Positions 1 to 4,544 of a stretch of 6,085 nt of DNA are shown piece by piece. The notes under the pieces are model-generated. The model saw nothing but the letters and a program-made list of their open reading frames with translations, was not told the origin of the DNA and did not search any database. The stretch lies in NCBI GenBank assembly GCA_900754605.1, contig CAAEDK010000052.1, positions 1 through 6,085 on the forward strand. The letters are read 5' to 3'. The first letter of the stretch is position 1. Each line of letters begins with the position of its first letter. The translations under genes were made by a program, and so were the position numbers. The stretch is from an uncultured Oscillospiraceae bacterium (GTDB lineage: Bacteria; Bacillota_A; Clostridia; Oscillospirales; Oscillospiraceae).

Positions 1-11
1 GTGCGCTTATT

Positions 12-728
12 TTATTCCTCGCGCCGGTAATGAGGTTCCGGTAAATAAGGCTCTTTCTGGTATTTGCGGTATTTCTCCGATATTTCGGCAGGCCCCTCCA
101 GGCTTTCCTCGCTGTAATCAATCGGCTCATCACAAACTGCGTCCAGCAAAATGCGCTCCAAATGCTCAAATTCTGAAAACTGATCCAGGGAAGCCATCAC
201 AAAAGAGTCGCGGACATAGCCGGCACTGGCAGCCATCAATTCCTGATCCATAAAGTATCCATGATACTCCACAAAAAAGGTCATCATCATTACAACCGTT
301 CGGGTATTGCCCTCCCGGAAAGGGTGCACCTGCCAGATCGGCGGAAAGAGGCTAATGAGCTGATGGACGAATTCTTCCCGGCTGATGCCATCCCATCTAA
401 CATTTTCCAGCCGCTCAAAAGCCTCATTGAGATCTTCTTCTATCCTGTCATCGTTGCTGTACCAAACGCTTCGGCCTGCCAGCAGTTTCTCCCGTTTTTC
501 AATATTGATAATGCGGTACTGGCCGGCCCACTCATAAATGTCGGCAAACAGGGTCCGATGAATCTCCCGCAGGCCATCCGGAGAAAAGTCCTGAAAGCCC
601 TGTTCGTACAGCAGCATCATATTTGCTCTGGATTGCTCGGCCTCGATGCGATCCAATGTTTTCTCATTTTTGATGCCCAGCTCGTTTTTCAGGACAGGCA
701 CATCTTCATACAGGTACGGGTCAGACAC
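12..728 (-). CDS. fic: Fic domain protein (class I Fic toxin, AMP-transferase family)
   Basis: This is a 238-aa Fic/Doc-family protein. Fic enzymes usually transfer AMP from ATP to a hydroxyl of a target protein; no target can be read from the sequence. The active-site motif HPFREGNTR is at residues 135-143, with catalytic His135, acidic E139 and the phosphate-binding GN-R. The usual Gly/Lys before the Arg is Thr142. The conserved upstream block around residues 61-72 (ADIYEWAGQYR) is also present. The start is GTG at 728, with AGGAG about 10 nt upstream. The start overlaps the stop of the antitoxin gene by 8 nt (GTGTCTGA), so the two are translationally coupled. No inhibitory [S/T]xxxE[G/N] helix was found inside the protein, which fits class I, where the inhibitor is a separate small protein. 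The length is usual for a stand-alone Fic toxin. Family assignment is secure; toxicity is inferred. Confidence 0.93.
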   Translation of the reverse strand: MSDPYLYEDVPVLKNELGIKNEKTLDRIEAEQSRANMMLLYEQGFQDFSPDGLREIHRTLFADIYEWAGQYRIINIEKREKLLAGRSVWYSNDDRIEEDLNEAFERLENVRWDGISREEFVHQLISLFPPIWQVHPFREGNTRTVVMMMTFFVEYHGYFMDQELMAASAGYVRDSFVMASLDQFSEFEHLERILLDAVCDEPIDYSEESLEGPAEISEKYRKYQKEPYLPEPHYRREE

Positions 729-924
729 GGCTCTGGCGCTCCTGCTCCGCGATCCGGCGATGATGTGCCAGCAATGCCTGCTTCATCTGTTCGCCCGTCA
801 GTTCGCCGCGGGCCCAGCTGGCAGATAGCGACCGTGCATAGCTGGAAATCGGTGCGCCCTCAATGGCGTTGATTGCATCGGCCGTCTTGACTGCCGCAAT
901 TCGTTTCTTTACCAATGGACTCAT
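721..924 (-). CDS. VbhA-like antitoxin of the Fic toxin
   Basis: This 67-aa protein is encoded directly before the Fic gene and overlaps it by 8 nt. Antitoxins of the VbhA family bind the Fic protein, and a glutamate on an inhibitory helix blocks productive ATP binding. The protein has the family layout: an N-terminal helix with AINAIEG (residues 17-23; Glu22 is the candidate inhibitory residue), then a helix with WARGELTGEQM (37-47) and a basic C-terminal tail. In the usual [S/T]xxxE[G/N] motif the first position is Ser or Thr; here it is Ile18. The start is ATG at 924, with an excellent AAGGAGGTG Shine-Dalgarno at 933-941. A sigma-A-type promoter lies just upstream, so it is the first gene of a bicistronic toxin-antitoxin operon. 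The assignment rests on motif plus gene order; the sequence alone is short. Confidence 0.83.
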   Translation of the reverse strand: MSPLVKKRIAAVKTADAINAIEGAPISSYARSLSASWARGELTGEQMKQALLAHHRRIAEQERQSRV

Positions 925-950
925 AGCGCCTTCACCTCCTTGCTGATTTT

Positions 951-980
951 AGTATAACACAAGGAAGGCCCTGTCGCCAA
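951..980 (-). promoter_or_regulatory. Sigma-A-type promoter of the Fic antitoxin/toxin operon
   Basis: Reading the minus strand, TTGGCG (975-980) is followed by an 18-nt spacer and TATACT (951-956). A TG two bases before the -10 makes it an extended -10. Transcription would begin near 944, giving a leader of about 20 nt that carries the AAGGAGGTG ribosome site of the antitoxin. The -35 overlaps a small inverted repeat, GCCAATAGGC (976-985), a possible operator half. This is inferred from sequence match only. Confidence 0.6.
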
Positions 981-986
981 TAGGCC

Positions 987-1031
987 AGGTCAATACGAAT
1001 CTTGCTACACTAGGTCAATGCGAACCTTGCT
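987..1031. repeat. Tandem pair of 20-bp direct repeats upstream of the toxin-antitoxin promoter
   Basis: Plus-strand copies are aggtcaatacgaatcttgct (987-1006) and aggtcaatgcgaaccttgct (1012-1031). They match at 18 of 20 positions and are separated by acact, giving a 25-bp period. They end 6 bp from the -35 element of the toxin-antitoxin promoter. They could be operator or iteron-like binding sites, or the internal repeats of a transposon end (IS21-type ends carry several such repeats). No transposase is in the window, so the identity is open. Confidence 0.7.
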
Positions 1032-1067
1032 GGTTTTGAAAGCGGATTGCAAAGATTTTAAGTCCAC

Positions 1068-1105
1068 GGGAAAGACCCTGAGACAGCAATCTCAGGGTCT
1101 TTCTC
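1068..1105 (-). terminator. Hairpin terminator after the sigma/HTH gene pair
   Basis: Perfect 13-bp arms AAAGACCCTGAGA (1071-1083) and TCTCAGGGTCTTT (1090-1102) enclose a 6-nt loop and can be extended to 1068/1105. The hairpin sits 6 nt past the stop of the small HTH gene. The U-run on the minus strand is only three bases before CCC. It is therefore a weak intrinsic terminator, or a bidirectional one, since the plus-strand tail is similar. Confidence 0.6.
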
Positions 1106-1111
1106 ATAAAC

Positions 1112-1294
1112 TTAAATCCGGAACAGTTCAATCGCCCGCACCAGTGTGATGCACAGCTCCTGGTACAGATCCTCATCCAGTCTGCCGTTGATTACGGCAT
1201 ACTTGAGCAGCAAGGGGCGGTACATGAGCAAAATGCTTGTAACGGCCTCTTGGTCACCGCCCTTGGCTCGCCGCAGCATCTGTTCAAATGTCAT
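1112..1294 (-). CDS. Small helix-turn-helix protein, Tn916 Orf8-like
   Basis: This 60-aa protein resembles the helix-turn-helix conjugative-transposon domain (sigma region 2-like) found in Tn916 Orf8 and relatives. The supporting features are the N-terminal AKGGDQEAV (10-18), the central YRPLLLKYA (25-33) and the hallmark GRLDEDLYQEL (37-47). In Tn916 the partner genes orf7-orf8 activate transcription of excision and transfer genes; that role is assumed here by analogy. The start, ATG at 1294, lies inside the end of the sigma-factor gene (11-nt overlap), with AGGGTG close upstream, so translation is coupled. Length is slightly short of typical Orf8 proteins, ending soon after the ELFRI tail. 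A strong hairpin follows the stop. No xis or int follows, unlike in Tn916. Confidence 0.75.
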   Translation of the reverse strand: MTFEQMLRRAKGGDQEAVTSILLMYRPLLLKYAVINGRLDEDLYQELCITLVRAIELFRI

Positions 1295-1697
1295 ATCCGT
1301 TCACCCTCTCGATGCTCTTCTTCAATTTCCGAATGGACCGGTAATACACCGCGGCCGCACCCTTATACGACAATCCCAGCTGCACGCCGATCACATCGAA
1401 TGGGCGCTTGTCCAGTACATGGGCAAGGAACACATACCGTTCCCGCTCGTCTAGCTGTTTCAAGGCATACAGGAGCGCACCGCTCTCAATGTTCTCCCAG
1501 AGGGGCAGCCGCTCCATCACTTCCTGCTCCAGCGTCTGGCTCACAGCGCAAAACACTTCCGTAAGTATCTCGTTTTCACCATATTTGCAAAGAGCTCTCA
1601 GATAGTCCCGCTGTGTGCGCCTAACCGCCTGGATTAAGTAACCTGTAAATCTGATTTGCAGTTCTTCCCTTGCTTGTCCATTATTTCGTTGCCACAT
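1284..1697 (-). CDS. Sigma-70-like regulator, Tn916 Orf7-like
   Basis: This 137-aa protein resembles the sigma-70-like Orf7 of Tn916-type conjugative transposons. The N-terminal half carries FTGYLIQAVRRTQRDYLRA (17-35), the family's conserved block. The C-terminal half has a sigma region 4-type helix-turn-helix at about 75-128: LDERERYVFLAHVLDKRP, then a recognition helix around GLSYKGAAAVYYRSIRKLKK (109-128). It would direct RNA polymerase to element promoters. I chose ATG at 1697 because GGAGG lies 8 nt upstream and the homologous block starts soon after it. The longer in-frame reading from ATG 1763 adds 22 residues that do not look like the family, and it has no ribosome site. The gene overlaps the HTH gene by 11 nt. 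Its transcript would carry a long structured leader (about 1781-2250). Confidence 0.8.
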   Translation of the reverse strand: MWQRNNGQAREELQIRFTGYLIQAVRRTQRDYLRALCKYGENEILTEVFCAVSQTLEQEVMERLPLWENIESGALLYALKQLDERERYVFLAHVLDKRPFDVIGVQLGLSYKGAAAVYYRSIRKLKKSIERVNGYDI

Positions 1698-1705
1698 GAC
1701 CTTTT

Positions 1706-1710
1706 CCTCC
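1706..1710 (-). promoter_or_regulatory. Ribosome binding site that fixes the sigma-gene start
   Basis: GGAGG on the minus strand stands 8 nt before ATG 1697, whereas ATG 1763 has no purine-rich tract before it. This decides in favour of the 137-aa reading of the sigma-like gene. Confidence 0.75.
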
Positions 1711-1780
1711 AAATCATTCAAGAAGTCCAACAGGTTTCTTGAACTTTCGGAGGAGACCGGCATCGAACTAACGGGCGTGT

Positions 1781-1803
1781 GTGTTTGTTACATAAACAAA
1801 CAC
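1781..1803 (-). repeat. 9-bp perfect inverted repeat before the sigma gene
   Basis: GTGTTTGTT (1781-1789) and AACAAACAC (1795-1803) enclose acata. The element shares four bases (1800-1803) with the GC-rich hairpin at 1800-1842, so in RNA the two hairpins compete. It could be an alternative (antiterminator-like) fold or a DNA operator for a dimeric repressor. Confidence 0.55.
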
Positions 1804-1842
1804 GGCCAACCACACACCGCAAAAGTGAACGGTCGGCCGTGT
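1800..1842 (-). terminator. Terminator-like hairpin in the leader of the sigma gene
   Basis: Minus-strand RNA folds with arms ACACGGCCGACC (1842-1831) and GGTTGGCCGTGT (1811-1800): 12 pairs with one G·U, a 19-nt loop, and then a U-rich tail UUGUUUAUG. The complementary plus-strand RNA would have an A·C mismatch instead of the G·U, which fits minus-strand transcription. The hairpin lies about 100 nt upstream of the chosen sigma-gene start, so it would act as an attenuator for that gene. Confidence 0.5.
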
Positions 1843-1868
1843 GAAACACATAAAGAAGTCCGTCATGA

Positions 1869-1946
1869 CTTCCGCCGCCCACAGGAGGAGGCTTGTCGCT
1901 CGATTTGCGATGTTCCCGCCTGCTCCTGTGAAAAGGGCGGCGGAAG
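1869..1946 (-). other. 78-nt GC-rich imperfect hairpin (structured leader or small RNA element)
   Basis: Arms CTTCCGCCGCCC (1869-1880) and GGGCGGCGGAAG (1935-1946) pair at all 12 positions. A 5-nt bulge (1930-1934) follows. Inside it ACAGGAGGAGGC (1881-1892) pairs with GCCTGCTCCTGT (1918-1929) at 11 of 12 positions. The 25-nt apical loop has a further TCGC/GCGA pair (1896-1899 with 1907-1910). A second possible hairpin, GAAGTC (1855-1860) with GACTTC (1867-1872), shares 1869-1872 with it and so would be mutually exclusive. There is no U-tail, so it is not a simple terminator. It may be a leader element, a stable small-RNA domain or a mobile-element palindrome. Confidence 0.55.
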
Positions 1947-2005
1947 AACCGTATTGTAAAGTAAGCTGTGTGTCGAAATGTAAGCAGATGGACGAACCTC
2001 TTTAT

Positions 2006-2033
2006 GTGCATGATCCATCTTTCTCTCATGCAC
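2006..2033. repeat. 8-bp inverted repeat in the intergenic leader
   Basis: GTGCATGA (2006-2013) and TCATGCAC (2026-2033) pair perfectly around a 12-nt loop. It has no U-run on either strand. It is one of a series of hairpins between the sigma gene and the metal-regulator gene. Confidence 0.45.
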
Positions 2034-2072
2034 CTTTGGCTCCCTGCCATCTGAACCACACTTTGCACACGA

Positions 2073-2102
2073 GCCCGCAGCTATCAAGACTAGGTAGCGG
2101 GC
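2073..2102. repeat. Inverted repeat GCCCGC / GCGGGC
   Basis: GCCCGC (2073-2078) pairs with GCGGGC (2097-2102), with an inner CTA/TAG pair (2081-2083 with 2091-2093). It is modest in length and has no terminator tail. It is listed because it belongs to the run of hairpins at 1781-2205. Confidence 0.35.
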
Positions 2103-2169
2103 CTGCCAACGATTTGGGTTCAGTATCGCTCTAAAAATATTGTCGTTTTTTTGTCGCCTGCAAAACAAA

Positions 2170-2205
2170 GGGGCGACCTTATTCATTTACGAATAAAGCC
2201 GCCCC
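2170..2205 (-). terminator. Intrinsic terminator or attenuator overlapping a leader peptide
   Basis: Plus-strand arms are GGGGCGACCTTATTC (2170-2184) and GAATAAAGCCGCCCC (2191-2205) around a 6-nt loop. On minus-strand RNA all 15 positions pair, two as G·U; on plus-strand RNA those two would be A·C and C·A mismatches, so the minus strand is the transcribed one. The 3' tail is UUUGUUUUG. The stem lies within the last codons and stop of a possible 23-aa peptide (2179-2250), so a translating ribosome would melt it. It is 230 bp past the metal-regulator gene, which already has its own terminator, so a separate transcript probably starts between 2251 and 2386. Confidence 0.7.
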
Positions 2206-2250
2206 CGATATCTTGAAATTTCCTCTGCTATTTCGATTCTTGGTTTTCAT
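2179..2250 (-). CDS. Possible 23-aa leader peptide over the attenuator
   Basis: ATG at 2250 opens a 23-codon frame (N-terminus MKTKNRNSRG, C-terminus ALFVNE) ending at TAA 2179-2181. GGGGA lies about 7 nt upstream as a weak ribosome site. The final eight sense codons and the stop lie in the terminator stem-loop at 2170-2205. Its end overlaps the ATG at 2186 of a longer open frame by 8 nt. This geometry is that of leader peptides that govern readthrough, as in ribosome-targeting-antibiotic resistance leaders or the tet(M) leader of Tn916. I do not recognise the peptide itself. It may simply be a chance frame. Confidence 0.35.
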   Translation of the reverse strand: MKTKNRNSRGNFKISGAALFVNE

Positions 2251-2386
2251 ACTTATTTCCCCGTTTTCAAAAGTACGATTTCATGTTAAACCGTCTAAAA
2301 CTCCATTTTTATGATAACTGGCAAATCTGACTGAATTCTGACCAAATCTCCATTTTCCCTTTTAATTGCAGCTTTTTACATAAAAG
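2251..2386. other. AT-rich intergenic segment, promoter expected but not clear
   Basis: Between the metal-regulator terminator and the possible leader peptide, G+C drops to about 35% by hand count, well below the transporter genes. On the minus strand TATCAT (2311-2316) is a fair -10 hexamer, but no -35 stands at 16-18 nt from it. A 14-codon frame beginning MEIWSE is present but has no good ribosome site. I see no gene here. Confidence 0.4.
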
Positions 2387-2430
2387 GAAAGTGCAGCCCC
2401 GCTGATAGAATAGACAAGAGCTACACTTTC
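2387..2430 (-). terminator. Terminator of the metal-dependent regulator gene
   Basis: Arms GAAAGTGCAGC (2387-2397) and GCTACACTTTC (2420-2430) are plus-strand sequences. On minus-strand RNA all 11 positions pair, one as G·U, around a 22-nt loop. The tail reads CCUUUUAUG. The hairpin begins 6 nt past the regulator's stop codon. Confidence 0.65.
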
Positions 2431-2435
2431 TTTGG

Positions 2436-2804
2436 TTACTTCTTTTCTGTCAAAGTCTTTTTTAAGCGTTGAAAACTACTCTCGCTGATGACATGCTCAA
2501 TCCGGCAGGCGTCCCGCTCGGCAGCAATGGGGTCTACCCCAGCATTTGTCAGCATTTTTGTAAAGAAGCGGTGCTTTTCGTAGATTTGTTCCGCCACTTC
2601 CCTACCTGCATCGGTCAGGTGAAGGAAATAATCCTCGTCCATCGTGAGAAATCCCCCGTCCCGCAATGTCGCCACCGCATGACACACGCTGGGCTTCGAC
2701 ACATCCATGTGTCGGGCCACATCTACGGAGCGCACCACGCCTTTCTCTTTCTGAAGCATCAATATAGCTTCCAGGTAGTCTTCACCGGACTGGTGCAACG
2801 CCAA
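2436..2804 (-). CDS. DtxR/MntR-family metal-dependent transcriptional repressor
   Basis: This 122-aa regulator has a winged-helix DNA-binding domain (about 8-60, recognition region VSKPSVCHAVATL) and a metal-binding dimerisation helix domain (about 65-110, with DACRIEHVIS at 98-107). It has no C-terminal SH3/FeoA domain, so it is MntR-sized. Candidate ligands are D9, E12, H78, C100, E103 and H104, exactly one residue offset from D8, E11, H77, E99, E102 and H103 of Bacillus subtilis MntR. Cys100 replaces the MntR Glu and matches Cys102 of DtxR. I chose TTG at 2804 because it gives the family N-terminus MALHQSGEDYLEAI and has GGGGGAG 5 nt upstream. The longer TTG at 2843 lies inside a terminator arm. 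No promoter is evident, so it is probably made by readthrough from the transporter operon, which it may repress. Confidence 0.88.
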   Translation of the reverse strand: MALHQSGEDYLEAILMLQKEKGVVRSVDVARHMDVSKPSVCHAVATLRDGGFLTMDEDYFLHLTDAGREVAEQIYEKHRFFTKMLTNAGVDPIAAERDACRIEHVISESSFQRLKKTLTEKK

Positions 2805-2809
2805 ACAAT

Positions 2810-2816
2810 CTCCCCC
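2810..2816 (-). promoter_or_regulatory. Ribosome binding site for the TTG start of the metal regulator
   Basis: GGGGGAG on the minus strand lies 5 nt before TTG 2804. It supports the 122-aa reading over the 135-aa one from TTG 2843, whose start would sit within the hairpin at 2841-2872 without its own ribosome site. Confidence 0.6.
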
Positions 2817-2840
2817 TTTTTTTGGAAACACATCCTTTGA

Positions 2841-2872
2841 CAAGGAGCCGATCTAAGCAGACCGGCTCCTTG
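2841..2872 (-). terminator. 14-bp hairpin between the transporter operon and its regulator
   Basis: Minus-strand arms CAAGGAGCCGGTCT (2872-2859) and AGATCGGCTCCTTG (2854-2841) pair at all 14 positions with one G·U and a 4-nt loop. The tail UUGUCAAAGG has a poor U-run, so termination would be partial. It is 39 nt past the binding-protein stop and 36 nt before the regulator start. It probably lowers expression of the regulator relative to the transporter, or protects the mRNA 3' end. Confidence 0.65.
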
Positions 2873-2911
2873 TTGCATATTCTGTTGCTCAATAATGGAT
2901 GCTACGCTCCG

Positions 2912-4528
2912 TTACTCCGCCGGCTGGATCAACCGCACATCAAAGAACATGGGGGTGCTGGAGAAATCGTAGCCCGCAATCTTGTCCGTGTTGTAGACGA
3001 TCATATCCTTAACGAACAGCAGAGGCAGATCCAGTACATTGTCATTGTCGAAGTTCAGCAACTGATCAAAAATTTCCTGAACTCTGGCGGAATCATCTGT
3101 GGTCTGGAACTCTTCAATCAGTGCCAGAAACTCGTCGCTGCCTTCCACAGCGGGGAGACTGGGCACATGGGGAGACCGAGACAGCATGGGAATGAAGTAG
3201 TTGTGAGGACTGGTATAGGGCTGCTCGGTGTTCCACATGATAAGATCGTAGTTGCCGGCAACGCCCTCCTGCCACCAGGTCATCATTTCCTGGCCTTCCG
3301 TCTCTACATTGATGCCCACCGCCGCCAGCTGGCTCTTGACTGCTGTGGCCAGAGACTTGTTCAGAGCGTCTCCCGAGTCATAGGTGTATTTCAGGGACAG
3401 CGCCTGCCCACCCTTTTCCCGGATGCCGGTGGACTCATTTATCACCCATCCAGCTTCATCCATAAGCGCGTTGGCTTTTTCGGGGTCGTAGGTGCGGATC
3501 ACATTCAGCTCCACATCTGTATAGGGGATGCCATCGGGGAACAGGTGGTCGGCGGGCGTTTCCTCGCCGTAGGTCAGCCCTTCGGAGAGGGTTTCCTTGT
3601 CGATGGCATAGGCTACTGCCTCGCGCACTTTCAAATCGGACAGAACGCCGGATGCATTGAGCACCAAGTTACGAGTTTTGGAATCGCTCTCCGCCACCGC
3701 TCCGGCGATATTGGGGAGGGAGGTAGCCTGCTGATAGTCATCCCAAGTCAGAAGCGCGCTGCCGTAGATCAGGTCGATCTCACCGCTCTGGAGTGCCTGG
3801 AGCCGTGCTGAAGCGTCGGGGATGTATTTGACAATGACTTCATCGTAGTAGGGCTGTTCTCCCCAGTAGTTTTCGTTGCGGACAAAGCGGACATAATCAC
3901 CGTCCACGATTTCCTCATACACATATGGGCCGGTGCCTACCACGCCATTCATGGATTGGTAGTTCCCCTCCTCCAGTACGGCGGGAGATACCAGGACCAT
4001 GGTTTCCGGATAGCAGAAGTCCATCAGATAGGCGAAGTAGGCATTGGGATAGTGGAATGTCACTGTGTACTCATCCACGACCTCAATGCTCTCCAGTTTG
4101 GCTACAGCGGAAATGTTGCTGAAATTAGGATTGGGGTGTGCAAACTCAAAGTCTGTCTTGACAGCCTCTGCATTGAACGGCGTCCCATCGTGGAAAGTAA
4201 CCCCCTCTTTCAGATGGAAGGTCAGAGCCGTTCCGTCATCGGAAAACTCCCAGCTCTCCGCCAGACAGGGGACAATGTCCCCGTTTTCATAGTTGACAAG
4301 GCCCTCATAGCAAAGCTTTGTTCCGATATTGTTCTGCACATCCATGTTGAGTGGATAAAGGGTGTTCAGCTCTGCGCCGACCGCGGTGGTTAGAATCTTC
4401 GATTCCTCTGCCGCCTGGCTGGAGGACGGTTCCTGCGAGGCAGAAGTCGTTTCATTTCCACCGCAGCCTGCCAGTGCGCCGCAGAGCAGAGCGCCGCAAA
4501 GGGCAAGAGAAAGCAGTCTCTTTTTCAT
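2912..4528 (-). CDS. Lipoprotein substrate-binding protein of a NikA/OppA-type ABC importer
   Basis: This is a 538-aa family 5 extracellular solute-binding protein, the ligand receptor of the importer. A Lys-Lys-Arg start, a hydrophobic core and the lipobox LAGC (19-22, Cys22 lipidated) mark it as a membrane-anchored lipoprotein. A Ser/Glu/Gln-rich linker follows (23-44). Family blocks include YEGLVNYENGDIVPCLAESW (74-93), FHLKEGVTFHDGTPFNAEAV (104-123) and VGTGPYVYEE (197-206). PYTSPHNYF (437-445) resembles the PYDPH region of NikA, whose His helps hold nickel; His442 is the counterpart here, by motif only. Ligands could be nickel, a metal chelate or a peptide. The start ATG 4528 has AAAGGAAG upstream, and the gene is 16 nt after the NikE-like ATPase. 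It stands last in the operon, whereas NikA is usually first. Confidence 0.92.
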   Translation of the reverse strand: MKKRLLSLALCGALLCGALAGCGGNETTSASQEPSSSQAAEESKILTTAVGAELNTLYPLNMDVQNNIGTKLCYEGLVNYENGDIVPCLAESWEFSDDGTALTFHLKEGVTFHDGTPFNAEAVKTDFEFAHPNPNFSNISAVAKLESIEVVDEYTVTFHYPNAYFAYLMDFCYPETMVLVSPAVLEEGNYQSMNGVVGTGPYVYEEIVDGDYVRFVRNENYWGEQPYYDEVIVKYIPDASARLQALQSGEIDLIYGSALLTWDDYQQATSLPNIAGAVAESDSKTRNLVLNASGVLSDLKVREAVAYAIDKETLSEGLTYGEETPADHLFPDGIPYTDVELNVIRTYDPEKANALMDEAGWVINESTGIREKGGQALSLKYTYDSGDALNKSLATAVKSQLAAVGINVETEGQEMMTWWQEGVAGNYDLIMWNTEQPYTSPHNYFIPMLSRSPHVPSLPAVEGSDEFLALIEEFQTTDDSARVQEIFDQLLNFDNDNVLDLPLLFVKDMIVYNTDKIAGYDFSSTPMFFDVRLIQPAE

Positions 4529-4544
4529 GGTTTACTTCCTTTCG

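Noticed and set aside
261..872. 203-codon plus-strand frame
   Set aside because: Antisense to the Fic and antitoxin genes, whose motifs are unambiguous.
987..1031. Short direct repeats as a CRISPR array
   Set aside because: Only two copies with a 5-bp separation; no spacer-length intervals and no cas genes.
1698..1763. 22-residue N-terminal extension of the sigma-like protein
   Set aside because: No ribosome site before ATG 1763, whereas GGAGG precedes ATG 1697; the extension does not look like the family.
1718..2068. 116-codon minus-strand frame running into the sigma-gene region
   Set aside because: Arg- and Ser-rich composition, no ribosome site, crosses several hairpins and overlaps the sigma-gene 5' region in another frame.
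1841..2134. 97-codon plus-strand frame in the intergenic region, considered as an Orf9-type repressor divergent from the sigma gene
   Set aside because: No helix-turn-helix pattern, His/Pro-rich composition and no ribosome site.
1863..2186. 107-codon open frame on the minus strand beginning MNKVAPLFCRR
   Set aside because: It overlaps the leader-peptide stop in a coupling-like way, but it resembles no family I know, its last third lies in the large hairpin, and competing open frames exist in the other frames. A homology search would settle it.
2805..2843. 13-residue N-terminal extension of the metal regulator from TTG 2843
   Set aside because: That start lies inside a terminator arm; the internal TTG 2804 has a ribosome site and gives ligand spacing matching MntR.
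2822..3811. 329-codon plus-strand frame
   Set aside because: Antisense shadow of the binding-protein gene; no family features and no ribosome site.
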